Shown piece by piece: positions 54,266 through 63,811 of a stretch of DNA of 64,000 nt. The notes under the pieces were generated by a model. That model did no database searches. It was not told where the DNA came from and saw only the letters and a program-made list of their open reading frames with translations. Position 1 is the stretch's first letter. Each line of letters opens with the position of its first letter. Position numbers and translations under genes: made by a program. The DNA comes from Polynucleobacter sp. UB-Piko-W3 (GTDB lineage: Bacteria; Pseudomonadota; Gammaproteobacteria; Burkholderiales; Burkholderiaceae): the NCBI RefSeq assembly GCF_018881635.1, contig NZ_JACVPY010000002.1, forward strand, positions 1,072,389 through 1,136,388, written 5' to 3'.

Positions 54266-55789
54266 CTAGCTCGTATATTGCTCACGCAAGATATTCTTTT
54301 GTACCTTACCCATCGCATTACGAGGTAAGTCAGCCACAATCTCTAAGCGCTTGGGAATCTTAAAGTTCGCAATCTGCGTTTTTAAAGTAGCAATCATTGC
54401 TTGGGCATTTAACTTCGCACCAGCTTTTGGCACTACAACTGCCATTACAGCCTCACCAAAGTCTGGATGTGGAATGCCAATCACTGCACTCTCATCTACA
54501 CCATCCATATCATCAATAAAGCCTTCGATCTCTTTTGGATACACGTTGTAACCACCAGAAATAATGAGATCTTTGCTGCGGCCAACAATACATAAGTAGT
54601 CTTTTGGAGCTTTGCCGCCATTGGCATCGCCACCCCAACGCCCAACGTCACCCGTCTTAAACCAACCGTCTTGAGTAAATTCTTCGGCAGTTTTTTCAGG
54701 CATACGCCAGTAGCCCGGGAATACATTTGGGCCTTTGACTTGAATGCTGCCAATCTCATCAACGCCACACGGTTTATTGTTTTCGTTGACAACACGCACC
54801 TTAACGCCTGGCAATGGCAATCCTACTGAACCACCCACACGTGCACCCTTGTATGGATTGGAGACCAACATCACTGTCTCACTCATACCATAGCGCTCCA
54901 GAATCGGCTGGCCAATCACTTGCTTGAAAGTATTGAATGTTTCCGTCAATAAGGGGGCTGATCCAGAAACAAACAAGCGCATATTACGCGCTACTTTCTT
55001 ATTAAAGCTCTTGTCAGCTAACAAGCGTACATAGAAAGTGGGTACGCCCATCATCACTGTAGATTTTGGCATGTGATGGATCAATTGCGCCGTATCTAAG
55101 CGAGGCAACCAAATCATCTTGCTACCGTTAATTAATGCACCATGGGCAGCTACAAATAATCCATGCACATGGAAAATAGGTAAGGCATGCAAAAGCACAT
55201 CGCCTTTTTGCCAGCCCCAGAATTTCTGTAAGACCTGAGCATTACTTCCGAGGTTTTTATGGGTGAGCATTGCGCCCTTACTACGGCCAGTAGTACCTGA
55301 GGTATACAGAATGGCTGCAAGGTCATCGTCTTTAGCTGGCACAGTTTTAAATTGATCACTTAAACCACCTGCGCGCTCTAGCAATGTGCCAGTTCGATTT
55401 TCATCAAGAGTTAAGACATGCTTAGTGCCTGCCTTATCAGCCACTTTGGATACCCAGGAGAAATTCTTGCTACTGCAAACTACCACAGCAGGCTGCGCAT
55501 TCTCCAGAAAATATTGGATCTCAGCAGACTGATAAGCTGTATTGAGAGGTAAATAAACATAACCCGCACGAATCGTAGCAAGATACAGAAAAAGAGCCTC
55601 TGGGGATTTCTCCACCTGGACAGCAACCCTTGAACCAGCAGGCAGCTTAAGACTCTTGAGTAAATTCGCCAGCTTAGCGGTGGCACCCTCAAGATCAACC
55701 CAGGAGTAGTAAAGCCCATCATGTGTTTCTAATGCACATGCTTTCTTATCTTTTGGAAATCCTTTTTCCAATAGCGAATATAAATTCAT
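54266..55789 (-). CDS. matB: Malonyl-CoA synthetase
   Basis: A 507-residue acyl-adenylating enzyme activating malonate with ATP and CoA. The adenylation P-loop is ILYTSGTTGRSKGAMLTH; further motifs are ALPIFHVHGLFVAAHGAL, LERYGMSETVMLVSNPY, DGWFKTGDVG and the C-terminal catalytic Lys in PRNAMGKVQKN. The pattern SETVMLVSNPYKGARVGGSVGLPLPGV is that of MatB rather than acetyl- or fatty-acyl-CoA synthetases. It is the third gene of matA, binding protein, matB, which reinforces the assignment. Confidence 0.9.
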   Translation of the reverse strand: MNLYSLLEKGFPKDKKACALETHDGLYYSWVDLEGATAKLANLLKSLKLPAGSRVAVQVEKSPEALFLYLATIRAGYVYLPLNTAYQSAEIQYFLENAQPAVVVCSSKNFSWVSKVADKAGTKHVLTLDENRTGTLLERAGGLSDQFKTVPAKDDDLAAILYTSGTTGRSKGAMLTHKNLGSNAQVLQKFWGWQKGDVLLHALPIFHVHGLFVAAHGALINGSKMIWLPRLDTAQLIHHMPKSTVMMGVPTFYVRLLADKSFNKKVARNMRLFVSGSAPLLTETFNTFKQVIGQPILERYGMSETVMLVSNPYKGARVGGSVGLPLPGVKVRVVNENNKPCGVDEIGSIQVKGPNVFPGYWRMPEKTAEEFTQDGWFKTGDVGRWGGDANGGKAPKDYLCIVGRSKDLIISGGYNVYPKEIEGFIDDMDGVDESAVIGIPHPDFGEAVMAVVVPKAGAKLNAQAMIATLKTQIANFKIPKRLEIVADLPRNAMGKVQKNILREQYTS

Positions 55790-55834
55790 GAACCCCTCAA
55801 ATCCAACTATTAATATTGATTAGCAATAAAAGTA

Positions 55835-56818
55835 TCAGTCCAACTTAGCGCCAGAAGCCTTAGCTACTCCAGCCCAGCGCTTGATGTCGGCATTAACAAA
55901 CCTGCCAAATGCGTCGCCAGATAAATTAGGAGTATCGGAACCGTTATTGGTCCAGGTTGCCTTCAACTCTGGGGTATTGATTGCTTTTTGCACTTCAGCA
56001 ATCATCTTGTCGACGATTGGCTGAGGAGTTCCCTTGGGTGCAAATAAACCATACCAAGTAGAAACTTCATAACCCACTAAGCCAGCTTCTGCAGCTGTCG
56101 GAACATCCGGAAATCCTGGTGCGCGCTTTTGCGAAGCTACTGCTAAAGCAACAATAGCGCCATTCTTGATTTGAGGAGCTGAAGAACCCAAACCATCAAA
56201 CTCAATATCAACCTGTCCTGCAATCAAATCCTGCATTGCTGGGCCAGCGCCACGATAAGGAATATGGGTAACAAAGGTTTTAGTCAACATCTTGAACTGT
56301 TCGCCAGCCAAATGATGTGTAGAGCCATTACCTGCACTGGCGTAGTTAAATTTGCCAGGGTTCTTTTTCAAGAGCTCAATAAATTCTTTGAGATTCTTGA
56401 CTTGAACATTTTTAGGATTCACGACAATCACCTGAGGCGGGTTTGCAATCATCGCCACTGGTACAAAGCTCTTCTCAATATCGTAATCCAGGTTCGGATA
56501 CATAGATGGCGCAATAGCGTGATGGGCGGCGCCAACAAAAAAGTTGTAACCATCTGGAGCCGCCTTTGAAGCAATGGAAGCACCTAGTGTTCCACCAGCG
56601 CCACCACGGTTATCAATAATGATCTGCTTACCCAATTGCTTGGTCAGTTGCGCAGCCAAAGGTCTTGCGAAGGCGTCAGTACCACCACCCGCTGGAAATG
56701 GAACGATAAAAGTAATTGGCTTATTAGGCCACTCTTGAGCCATCACCACTAAAGGTGCAGCACAAACTAAAAACAAAGCCTGCTTGATAAGGCTCGTAAA
56801 TCTCAATTGCTTTAACAT
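55835..56818 (-). CDS. Bug/TctC-family periplasmic binding protein of the malonate locus
   Basis: A 327-residue secreted binding protein: signal peptide 1-27 (cleaved after VVMA), then EWPNKPITFIVPFPAGGGTDAFARPLA with the typical PFPAGGG.D...R loop, NRGGAGGTLGASIASKAAPDGYNF, and YASAGNGSTHHLAGEQFK. These are textbook Bug features. No TctA or TctB genes adjoin, as with most Bug proteins. Its position between matA and matB suggests it binds malonate or a related short dicarboxylate, either for uptake through a permease encoded elsewhere or for sensing. Confidence 0.92.
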   Translation of the reverse strand: MLKQLRFTSLIKQALFLVCAAPLVVMAQEWPNKPITFIVPFPAGGGTDAFARPLAAQLTKQLGKQIIIDNRGGAGGTLGASIASKAAPDGYNFFVGAAHHAIAPSMYPNLDYDIEKSFVPVAMIANPPQVIVVNPKNVQVKNLKEFIELLKKNPGKFNYASAGNGSTHHLAGEQFKMLTKTFVTHIPYRGAGPAMQDLIAGQVDIEFDGLGSSAPQIKNGAIVALAVASQKRAPGFPDVPTAAEAGLVGYEVSTWYGLFAPKGTPQPIVDKMIAEVQKAINTPELKATWTNNGSDTPNLSGDAFGRFVNADIKRWAGVAKASGAKLD

Positions 56819-56980
56819 TTTTGTCTCCTTTACTAACTATTTTGATTGGCTATAGATTCAATATCCAAACTTCAATAACACTTTTGGCTTACTACGTCAT
56901 GCCGCCAAGCTTACTCCATATGAACCTTAGGCGAATACTCTATGGATTCTGCCTTAGGACGTCTCCTCCTGCATTCCTGA

Positions 56981-58285
56981 TCAGGGCACCATTAAACGGC
57001 CTACTGCCCGTGAATAATCAATCTCTCCGTGGGTAAAACGCTCATGATTCTCCTCAACAGAAGAAAGATCATATAAATAATTCACCATTAATGCCCCTGA
57101 TTCACGAAGGCCCTTCCGCGAAAGATCGGCTGACCAATTGATTTGATGGAGCTTTGCCCCATTCCCTAGATGGAACTTAGCCACAGGATTACCATTGCGT
57201 CCAGCTGAGCCGAGTCCTAAATAAATACTAGCGAGACATAGCAATGCAGATTTTTCTTTTTCGCTTGCATCATCAGGATGCCAGCCAGCACTTAAACGCT
57301 CAGTCCAAGAACGTTTTACCAAGCCCAGAGTCTCTAGCGCTTGCTCGCGAGCCGATCTTATTGCAGGCTTGAGTTGTACGTTGGACTTTTCACCACCAAC
57401 ATCAGCACCACTAGCTACCCAATCTATAAATCCAGGAATAGGCGATAAGGTCACAAAAGTTTTGAGGCCAGGAAACTCTGCATGCAATTGCTCAGCAACT
57501 CGCTTAATCAAGAAGTTGCCCATAGAGACGCCACGTAATCCAGGCTCGCAGTTACTAATAGAATAAAAAGCGGCTACTTTGTAGTTGGAAGTCTGGTGAA
57601 CCGTTTCTGCCTTCTTATCGACAAGTGGCGTAATCACCGCAGGGATTTCTGGCAGGAGGGCAACCTCTACGAAGATTAGTGGCTCATTAGGCAACTGAGG
57701 ATGAAAGAACGCAAAACATCTGCGGTCAGGCTGCAGACGGCGGCGCAAATCATCCCAACCGTCAATCGCATGCACTGCTTCGTGCTGAATGAGCTTTTCT
57801 AAAATCTCGGCCGGCGATTTCCAATCGACGCGATGCATCTTCAAGAATCCAGGATTGAACCAAGAAGATAAAAGATGATGCAAATCAAAATCTACTGCTG
57901 TTAACTCTGGTTGTTTATCGAGCACCTGCAAAAGATCGCGGCGCATTCCTACTAATGCAGCAGTTCCATTGGTGGCGCGATTTAAGCGGCGGAATAACTC
58001 TTGCCTGGGCGGCTCAACAACTCGTTGTAATTTAATGTAATTACGGGCATTACCTTCAGCCGAAAAGTTTTGTGCAGCGGACACCACCGCTATAGGATCT
58101 GGATTGAGTTTTTGGAATAGGAAAGTAAAGAACTTGGCATGCTGATCTTTTGCGAGCTTGGAATAGTTATTAATCACATCATCTGCCATGCTGACAGCAT
58201 TGGACTCGCCACGCTCAGAAATCAGGCGGGTCACCGCACCAGTAACGCGCGAAAAATAACGGGCTTTTGCTAACTTTTCAAGCAT
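56981..58285 (-). CDS. matA: Malonyl-CoA decarboxylase
   Basis: A 434-residue enzyme of the MCD family converting malonyl-CoA to acetyl-CoA and CO2. The helical N-terminal domain is followed by the GNAT-like catalytic domain with HEAVHAIDGWDDLRRRLQPD, RCFAFFHPQLPNEPLIFVEVAL, FYSISNCEPGLRGVSMGNFLIKRV and the catalytic-region LSPIPGFIDW. The C-terminal NGAKLHQINWSADLS and LMVNYLYDL are family-conserved. An in-frame TTG 19 codons earlier (58342) is possible; neither start has a clear ribosome-binding site. With matB it turns malonate into acetyl-CoA. Confidence 0.92.
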   Translation of the reverse strand: MLEKLAKARYFSRVTGAVTRLISERGESNAVSMADDVINNYSKLAKDQHAKFFTFLFQKLNPDPIAVVSAAQNFSAEGNARNYIKLQRVVEPPRQELFRRLNRATNGTAALVGMRRDLLQVLDKQPELTAVDFDLHHLLSSWFNPGFLKMHRVDWKSPAEILEKLIQHEAVHAIDGWDDLRRRLQPDRRCFAFFHPQLPNEPLIFVEVALLPEIPAVITPLVDKKAETVHQTSNYKVAAFYSISNCEPGLRGVSMGNFLIKRVAEQLHAEFPGLKTFVTLSPIPGFIDWVASGADVGGEKSNVQLKPAIRSAREQALETLGLVKRSWTERLSAGWHPDDASEKEKSALLCLASIYLGLGSAGRNGNPVAKFHLGNGAKLHQINWSADLSRKGLRESGALMVNYLYDLSSVEENHERFTHGEIDYSRAVGRLMVP

Positions 58286-58412
58286 GTGAGTCTTTTCAGA
58301 AATACGGCTAATAAAAAACGATAAATCAATGTATTCCTGCAAAAACCCTGAAATCCATTAAGTTACTGATTGTATCTAGAAAATATAGGTATTTAGGTAT
58401 TTTTGCGATGCA

Positions 58413-58436
58413 ATATCAGGGCTTCAGCCCTGATAT
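58413..58436 (-). terminator. 11-bp hairpin after lgt
   Basis: ATATCAGGGCT / AGCCCTGATAT separated by two bases (loop effectively TTCA closed by GC pairs). It lies 6 bases after the lgt stop and before matA. A T-run is present only on the plus-strand side, so termination of lgt by it is plausible but not canonical. Confidence 0.6.
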
Positions 58437-58442
58437 ACATTT

Positions 58443-59234
58443 TTATACCTTGGACTTTGATTTAAACGAAGTCATGAGGAAAATGCCGAACAGGATCATT
58501 GGTACACATAACCACTGCCCCATCGATAAGCCTAAACCTAAGAGACCCAAAAATGCATCTGGTTCACGCGCATATTCAGCTAAGAATCGGCAGATACCGT
58601 AACCCAATAAGAAAAGTCCTGAAACCTGACCGACACGATGTTGTTTGCTGGAATAGACCCATAAGACCACCCCAAGCAAAATGCCCTCGCCCAGCAACTG
58701 ATAGATTTGAGATGGATGGCGCGGGATGTTATCAACCATGGGAAACACCATGGCCCAAGGAAGATCAGTTGGCCTACCCCATAACTCCCCATTAATGAAA
58801 TTACCTAGACGCCCAAACGCCAAACCAAAAGGGACCAATGGGGCGACTAAGTCACTCACTACAAAGAAAGTAGTGTTACGTTTTTTTGCAAACCAATACA
58901 AAGCCAGCAGCACACCCAAAAGGCCGCCATGAAAAGACATGCCACCCTCCCAAACCTTCAAAATATCTAAAGGGTGCGAAAGGTAATAGCCAGGCATATA
59001 AAACAAGGTATAGCCCAAGCGGCCACCAAGAACAACTCCCAAGACGCCTGCAAATAATAAGTCTTCGAGATCTTTATAAGTCCAGCCTAAGGCTTGATAG
59101 CGTGGGGCTTGAATCCGTAAACGACCTAACAATAAAAATTGTGCGAAGGCCATGAGATACATTAATCCATACCAATGAATTGCAAAGGATCCAATGCGAA
59201 TCGCAGCTGGATCAAACTGGGGATGAATCAACAT
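58443..59234 (-). CDS. lgt: Prolipoprotein diacylglyceryl transferase
   Basis: A 263-residue inner-membrane enzyme that attaches diacylglycerol to the lipobox cysteine of prelipoproteins. Motifs: [39 protein letters not shown], the Lgt signature [14 protein letters not shown] with its essential Arg, and [13 protein letters not shown]. Seven hydrophobic helices are expected. It follows holC by 6 bases in the same direction, so pepA, holC and lgt probably form one transcript. Confidence 0.97.
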   Translation of the reverse strand: MLIHPQFDPAAIRIGSFAIHWYGLMYLMAFAQFLLLGRLRIQAPRYQALGWTYKDLEDLLFAGVLGVVLGGRLGYTLFYMPGYYLSHPLDILKVWEGGMSFHGGLLGVLLALYWFAKKRNTTFFVVSDLVAPLVPFGLAFGRLGNFINGELWGRPTDLPWAMVFPMVDNIPRHPSQIYQLLGEGILLGVVLWVYSSKQHRVGQVSGLFLLGYGICRFLAEYAREPDAFLGLLGLGLSMGQWLCVPMILFGIFLMTSFKSKSKV

Positions 59235-59240
59235 AGAGCC

Positions 59241-59705
59241 TTAACTCTTGGACTGGTCAAAGTTGTGCAACTCATGACCGAGATCTCGGTAAGCTTTATA
59301 ACGTTCGCGCCCGGCTAAGCGTTCGGCCTCATTGACTGTAACGACTTCAACAATGCGGGGAAATCGTGCGACTAAAGCAGCTACGTCTTTGGGCATTCGC
59401 ATCCCCAGATGAATCATGACATCAGCATGTGGTAGGTTGGATAACGCGGGAGAGGCAAAATCATCCGTTAAAACAATGGGGGTCTCAGTAGCGGCCTCAT
59501 CATCGATAAAGCAATGTGGCAAAAAATCAGTACTACTAAAAGTCCAAAGTAACTCATCTAGTTTTTTTAAATCGGCCATTTCGCCAACCATTACAACATT
59601 ACGCACTGGCTGACCTTCAGGTGTAGTACTCCAAATTTTCCGCGTCAGTCGACAAGCGTATTCCAGCTTATCAGCGACATTGCTATGAAAATCGATACGA
59701 GCCAT
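59241..59705 (-). CDS. holC: DNA polymerase III chi subunit
   Basis: A 154-residue clamp-loader accessory protein contacting single-strand-binding protein. Family features are RIDFHSNVADKLEYACRLTRKIW at the start, LDELLWTFSSTDFLPHCF in the middle (the D-x-x-LW-F and FLPH motifs) and VVTVNEAERLAGRERYKAYRDLGHELHNF at the end, where the arginines typical of HolC occur. It follows pepA by 14 bases, the conserved pepA-holC arrangement. Confidence 0.95.
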   Translation of the reverse strand: MARIDFHSNVADKLEYACRLTRKIWSTTPEGQPVRNVVMVGEMADLKKLDELLWTFSSTDFLPHCFIDDEAATETPIVLTDDFASPALSNLPHADVMIHLGMRMPKDVAALVARFPRIVEVVTVNEAERLAGRERYKAYRDLGHELHNFDQSKS

Positions 59706-59719
59706 GGCGCAGAAGAAGC

Positions 59720-61324
59720 TTACTTTTGCTCAAGCAAAAAGTTCACCAACAAAGGCACTGGACGACCGGTAGAGCCCTTTGCAGCACCACTCTTCCAGGC
59801 GGTGCCGGCAATATCTAAATGGGCCCACTTGTACTTCTCAGTAAAGCGCGACAAGAAGCAAGCTGCAGTAACGCTGCCTGCCGGACGACCCCCAATATTG
59901 GCAACATCAGCGAAGTTCGATTTGAGCTGCTCATGATAGGCAGTATCCAAAGGCATACGCCATACAGTATCTAAAGAGATCTTGCCTGCTTTAGTCAAAG
60001 CATTGACTAAATCATCATCATCTGAAAATAATCCACTATGTACATGACCCAAAGCGATGACACATGCCCCCGTTAATGTCGCAATATCAATCACTGCTTT
60101 AGGCTTAAAGCGCTCTACATAGGTGAGTGCATCACACAGAATTAAACGTCCTTCAGCATCAGTGTTCAGAATCTCAATGGTTTGACCAGACATACTTTTC
60201 ACAATATCGCCTGGACGAGTTGCTTGGCCAGACGGCATGTTTTCACAGGTGGGGATTACGCCAATCACATTCTGATTAAGCTTCATCAAGCCAGCCGCAT
60301 ACAACGTACCTAATACTGAAGCAGCGCCACACATATCGTATTTCATCTCATCCATGGCTTCGCCAGGCTTTAATGAAATGCCACCCGTATCAAACGTAAT
60401 ACCTTTACCAACTAAAACAATTGGCGCATCACCCGCTTTGCCACCTTGATGACGCATGACAATAAATTGGGGTGGTGTTTCAGAGCCCTGTGCAACGGAT
60501 AAGAATGAGCCCATACCCAAAGCTTCTATTTGCTTGCGGCCAAGCACTTCAACCTTTAAGCCAACCTTCTTGCTAAGGCCTTGAGCAGTCTTAGCTAAGT
60601 AGCTTGGAGTGCAGATATTGGGAGGAAGATTGCCCAAATCTTTTGCTAAATGCATTCCTTCAACCATAGCAAGACCTTGCTCTACCGCAAGCTTAAGCTC
60701 TTTCGCGCAATGATTGTTACCGGCAAACACTAAATGTTTAAAAGTATCTGCTTTATCTTTTGCTTTAAATTTCATGGCGGGTTGACGCACACCGAAACGA
60801 TAAGCTTGGTCGCCTGCATACTGAATTGTTAGTCGCACTTCTTCAGCAATTAACTCTACTTTTTGTGCAAAGCTTGGTACAAACCACAGCGCATTTTCAA
60901 TTGAGCCACCGCTTAATGCTTTCAATCCTGCGCGCACTACTTTAGAGAAGCTGGACAAACTACGCTCGCTAGCAAGATGTAAATCACCCAAACCTAGCAA
61001 TAACACGCGTTTTGCCTTCACCCCGTTTGTAGCCCAAGATTTTTCAGCACGCAGAATACAGACAGCTGATTGCTTATCTTCAAGATCACCGAGCACATTG
61101 GCGTGGCTCAATGAACCACCCAGCAATTGGTCAAGCTCAGCCAAAAATCCCGCTTTACTCTTTGCCGCTTTTGCGCCACCAAAATGATCAAAGTCGGCCT
61201 TGGAGTATCCCAAAACTAAACAGTCAGAGCTCTGAGCCAGAAGGCTTTTAAGGCTGGAATTTAAGGCTTTTGGGCTTTGGAGGTCAGCCTGAGGGAAAAT
61301 CTTGCTACTAAATTGGATTGTCAT
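59720..61324 (-). CDS. pepA: Leucyl aminopeptidase (cytosol aminopeptidase)
   Basis: A 534-residue M17 two-metal aminopeptidase; in E. coli the hexamer is also a DNA-binding protein in recombination. Metal and catalytic motifs are [37 protein letters not shown], and [20 protein letters not shown], the M17 signature. [13 protein letters not shown] is another family block. The N-terminal domain is somewhat longer than usual (about 190 residues before the catalytic half). It is the first gene of pepA-holC-lgt and diverges from lptF over 158 bases. Confidence 0.97.
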   Translation of the reverse strand: MTIQFSSKIFPQADLQSPKALNSSLKSLLAQSSDCLVLGYSKADFDHFGGAKAAKSKAGFLAELDQLLGGSLSHANVLGDLEDKQSAVCILRAEKSWATNGVKAKRVLLLGLGDLHLASERSLSSFSKVVRAGLKALSGGSIENALWFVPSFAQKVELIAEEVRLTIQYAGDQAYRFGVRQPAMKFKAKDKADTFKHLVFAGNNHCAKELKLAVEQGLAMVEGMHLAKDLGNLPPNICTPSYLAKTAQGLSKKVGLKVEVLGRKQIEALGMGSFLSVAQGSETPPQFIVMRHQGGKAGDAPIVLVGKGITFDTGGISLKPGEAMDEMKYDMCGAASVLGTLYAAGLMKLNQNVIGVIPTCENMPSGQATRPGDIVKSMSGQTIEILNTDAEGRLILCDALTYVERFKPKAVIDIATLTGACVIALGHVHSGLFSDDDDLVNALTKAGKISLDTVWRMPLDTAYHEQLKSNFADVANIGGRPAGSVTAACFLSRFTEKYKWAHLDIAGTAWKSGAAKGSTGRPVPLLVNFLLEQK

Positions 61325-61482
61325 AATCTATTGCTTATGTTTAAGTCGAATCAAGGGTGTAGGAAGTACAAAAACAGGTTTTTTTCCATTATCCTCCGAC
61401 ATGAGGCGAACTTCTTTTATCTGCACCAATATAAGCCCTTAAACCCCACTAATAACCCCAGAATCCAAATAAACCGTTTAGC

Positions 61483-62598
61483 ATGATTTTTCACCAAGCC
61501 CTCCGCCGCGAACTCAGCTATACGACTGGTGGGGTTTTTTTGGTCTTGGTGACCATCATGGTGACCACCTTGGTCATTCGAATTTTAGGTTTTGCCGCAA
61601 ATGGCGCAGTTAACCCAGAGGATGCTGTAGTGTTAATTGCACTGGCTACTCTTGGCTACCTGGCAGTTTTACTTACCGTCTCCCTATTTGTAGCCACCCT
61701 CATCGTTTTGGTTCGTTGGTACAAAGACTCAGAAATGATCGTGTGGTTTGCAAGCGGCTTAAGTATTACCAATTTAATTCGCCCCGTTCTGCAGTTTGCA
61801 ACTCCTCTGATTATCATCATCGCCCTCTTGGCACTTTTTGTTTGGCCCTGGGCAAATCGCGAATCCACCCTCATCAGTCAGCGCTTCCAACAGCGTGATG
61901 ACGTTTCCATGGTGAGTGCTGGACAATTCAAAGAATCTGCTAAAGCAGAGCGCGTGTTCTTTATCGAAGAACTAGATATCGATAAGGGCGAAGTAAAAAA
62001 TATATTTGTTGCCGATTCCAAGAATGGCAAGCTCAGTGTTGCCGTCTCCTCAACCGGCTACATCCAAAACTCCGAAGGCGGGGAAAAGTCGATCGTGCTC
62101 AAAAAAGGGCGGCGCTATGAAGGTCAGCCGACGCAGCCTGACTTTAGAATTCTCGAATTTGAAGAGTACAGCACCAAAATTCGCAGTAAAGAGGCTCTCG
62201 CCCCTGCGCCACGTGATCGAGAAAAGACGATCACTGAGTTATTCACTACTACAGGCCCCGAAGCCATCAATCCAAATCGGGCTGAATTACTTTGGCGTAT
62301 CGGCCTACCTCTCATGGCGCTTGGGTTGGTGCTGATTGCAATCCCATTAGCTTACGTCAACCCACGTCTTGGCAATTACACTGCTATGTTGTATGCAGTC
62401 TTAATTTATTTAATTTATAGCAATCTACTGAACTTAGCGCAGAACTTTGTGTCTCAAGGAAAAATCAGTGTATTTGCTGCTATTTGGCCCATCCATCTTT
62501 TGGCATTTCTGATTGCTTTTGCCCTGATTCGTAATCGCATTAATCCATCATTGAAATGGTGGCAACGCCAATTACCCGGCGGGTTTACAAGCAAATGA
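61483..62598 (+). CDS. lptF: LPS export permease LptF
   Basis: A 371-residue inner-membrane subunit of the LptB2FG ABC transporter that extracts lipopolysaccharide and sends it to LptC. N-terminal FHQALRRELSYTTGGVFLVLVTIMVTT, followed by transmembrane helices at about 55-80 and 100-118, a periplasmic beta-jellyroll (about 125-265) and three C-terminal helices containing LPLMALGLVLIAIPLAYVNPRLG. This layout is the YjgP/YjgQ family. It overlaps lptG by 4 bases (ATGA). Confidence 0.96.
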   Translation: MIFHQALRRELSYTTGGVFLVLVTIMVTTLVIRILGFAANGAVNPEDAVVLIALATLGYLAVLLTVSLFVATLIVLVRWYKDSEMIVWFASGLSITNLIRPVLQFATPLIIIIALLALFVWPWANRESTLISQRFQQRDDVSMVSAGQFKESAKAERVFFIEELDIDKGEVKNIFVADSKNGKLSVAVSSTGYIQNSEGGEKSIVLKKGRRYEGQPTQPDFRILEFEEYSTKIRSKEALAPAPRDREKTITELFTTTGPEAINPNRAELLWRIGLPLMALGLVLIAIPLAYVNPRLGNYTAMLYAVLIYLIYSNLLNLAQNFVSQGKISVFAAIWPIHLLAFLIAFALIRNRINPSLKWWQRQLPGGFTSK

Positions 62599-63749
62599 AA
62601 GTGCTCTTTCCCTTTATCTATGAGCGCTATTTAGCCAAGCAAATTTATGTAGCGTTTGGTTTTATTTTGTTTGCCCTTGTAGCCCTATTCTTATTTTTCG
62701 ATATATTGAGCGAGCTTGGATCAGTCCAGGGCGGCTATACGCTACCTCTTGCACTACTGCATGTTCTTCTAAAGGCACCTAGTCGGATCTCAGAAATCAT
62801 TCCGATTGCCGGGCTAATTGGCAGTATTTACGTCTTTGCTATGCTCGCTAGCCAATCCGAATTTACGATCCTGCGTATCGCCGGCCTTGATGTAAAGCGT
62901 GGTCTGATCACTCTCACCAAAATCTCGCTACCACTCGTGGCGCTCACACTCATTACGAGCGAATGGGTCGGCCCCTATACCGAGGCTAAATCAGAGCAAA
63001 TTCGCATGAAGGCCTTGGGCTCTGCTTACTCATCACAATTTAGAACTGGTGTTTGGGTAAAAGATCGGCTGCGTGATGAGGATGGCAGCGGTCCAGTGAG
63101 GCCCGGCGTGCGCTATGTCAACGTTGGCAAGGTTGATAAAGATAATGTTGTCAGTAATATTCGAATGTATGAGTTTGATGACGCCTATCACCTTTTATCT
63201 ATTAGAAGCGCCACCTCAGGCCAGTTTGACGAAACTGGCATTTGGGTACTAAACGATGTTGTAGAAACTCGCTTCAAAGAAACTAAGCAATCCGACCCAT
63301 TGGATGCCGTTTTTTCTGCACAGACATTTAGACATCCCATGGTAATGCTGGAGTCTGAGGTGACTCCCAAAATTTTGAGCGTACTGCTGATTAATCCAGA
63401 AAAGATGTCTATCCTGAGTTTAGGTCGCTTTATCTCTCATCTTCGTGATAACAAACAAGATGCGCAACGCCACACTATTGCCTTCTGGAAAAAAGTAATT
63501 TACCCCTTTACCATTTTTGTAATGCTCGCCTTAGCATTACCTTTTGCTTATTTAAAAGTGCGCGCTGGCAGTGTGGGCATTAAAGTTTTTGGCGGCATCA
63601 TGCTGGGCATGAGTTTTCAGCTCTTTAACTCCTTATTTTCCAATGTCGGCTTATTAGGATCTTGGCCCGCTCTCATGACGGCTCTCACGCCACCCCTGCT
63701 TTACTTCCTCTTGGCTCTAACGGCATTACGCTGGGTATCTAAAGCTTAA
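62595..63749 (+). CDS. lptG: LPS export permease LptG
   Basis: A 384-residue partner of LptF. Starts KVLFPFIYERYLAKQIYVAFGF, then helices, the jellyroll domain with DVVETRFKE, and a C-terminal membrane part with ALALPFAYLKVRAGSVGIKVFGGIMLG, typical of YjgQ. ATG at 62595 overlaps the lptF stop; an in-frame ATG 13 codons earlier lies inside lptF and is unlikely. LptFG are co-translated. The cysB-like gene follows about 60 bases later but is probably separate. Confidence 0.96.
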   Translation: MKVLFPFIYERYLAKQIYVAFGFILFALVALFLFFDILSELGSVQGGYTLPLALLHVLLKAPSRISEIIPIAGLIGSIYVFAMLASQSEFTILRIAGLDVKRGLITLTKISLPLVALTLITSEWVGPYTEAKSEQIRMKALGSAYSSQFRTGVWVKDRLRDEDGSGPVRPGVRYVNVGKVDKDNVVSNIRMYEFDDAYHLLSIRSATSGQFDETGIWVLNDVVETRFKETKQSDPLDAVFSAQTFRHPMVMLESEVTPKILSVLLINPEKMSILSLGRFISHLRDNKQDAQRHTIAFWKKVIYPFTIFVMLALALPFAYLKVRAGSVGIKVFGGIMLGMSFQLFNSLFSNVGLLGSWPALMTALTPPLLYFLLALTALRWVSKA

Positions 63750-63811
63750 TACCCAAAATTCATTTAGAATTTGATTCCTATATCTTTGTTGATATATAGC
63801 TAGGAATTTAT

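Noticed and set aside
58343..58442. A small gene between lgt and matA
   Set aside because: Only a perfect hairpin and AT-rich sequence are present; no frame with a start signal was found.
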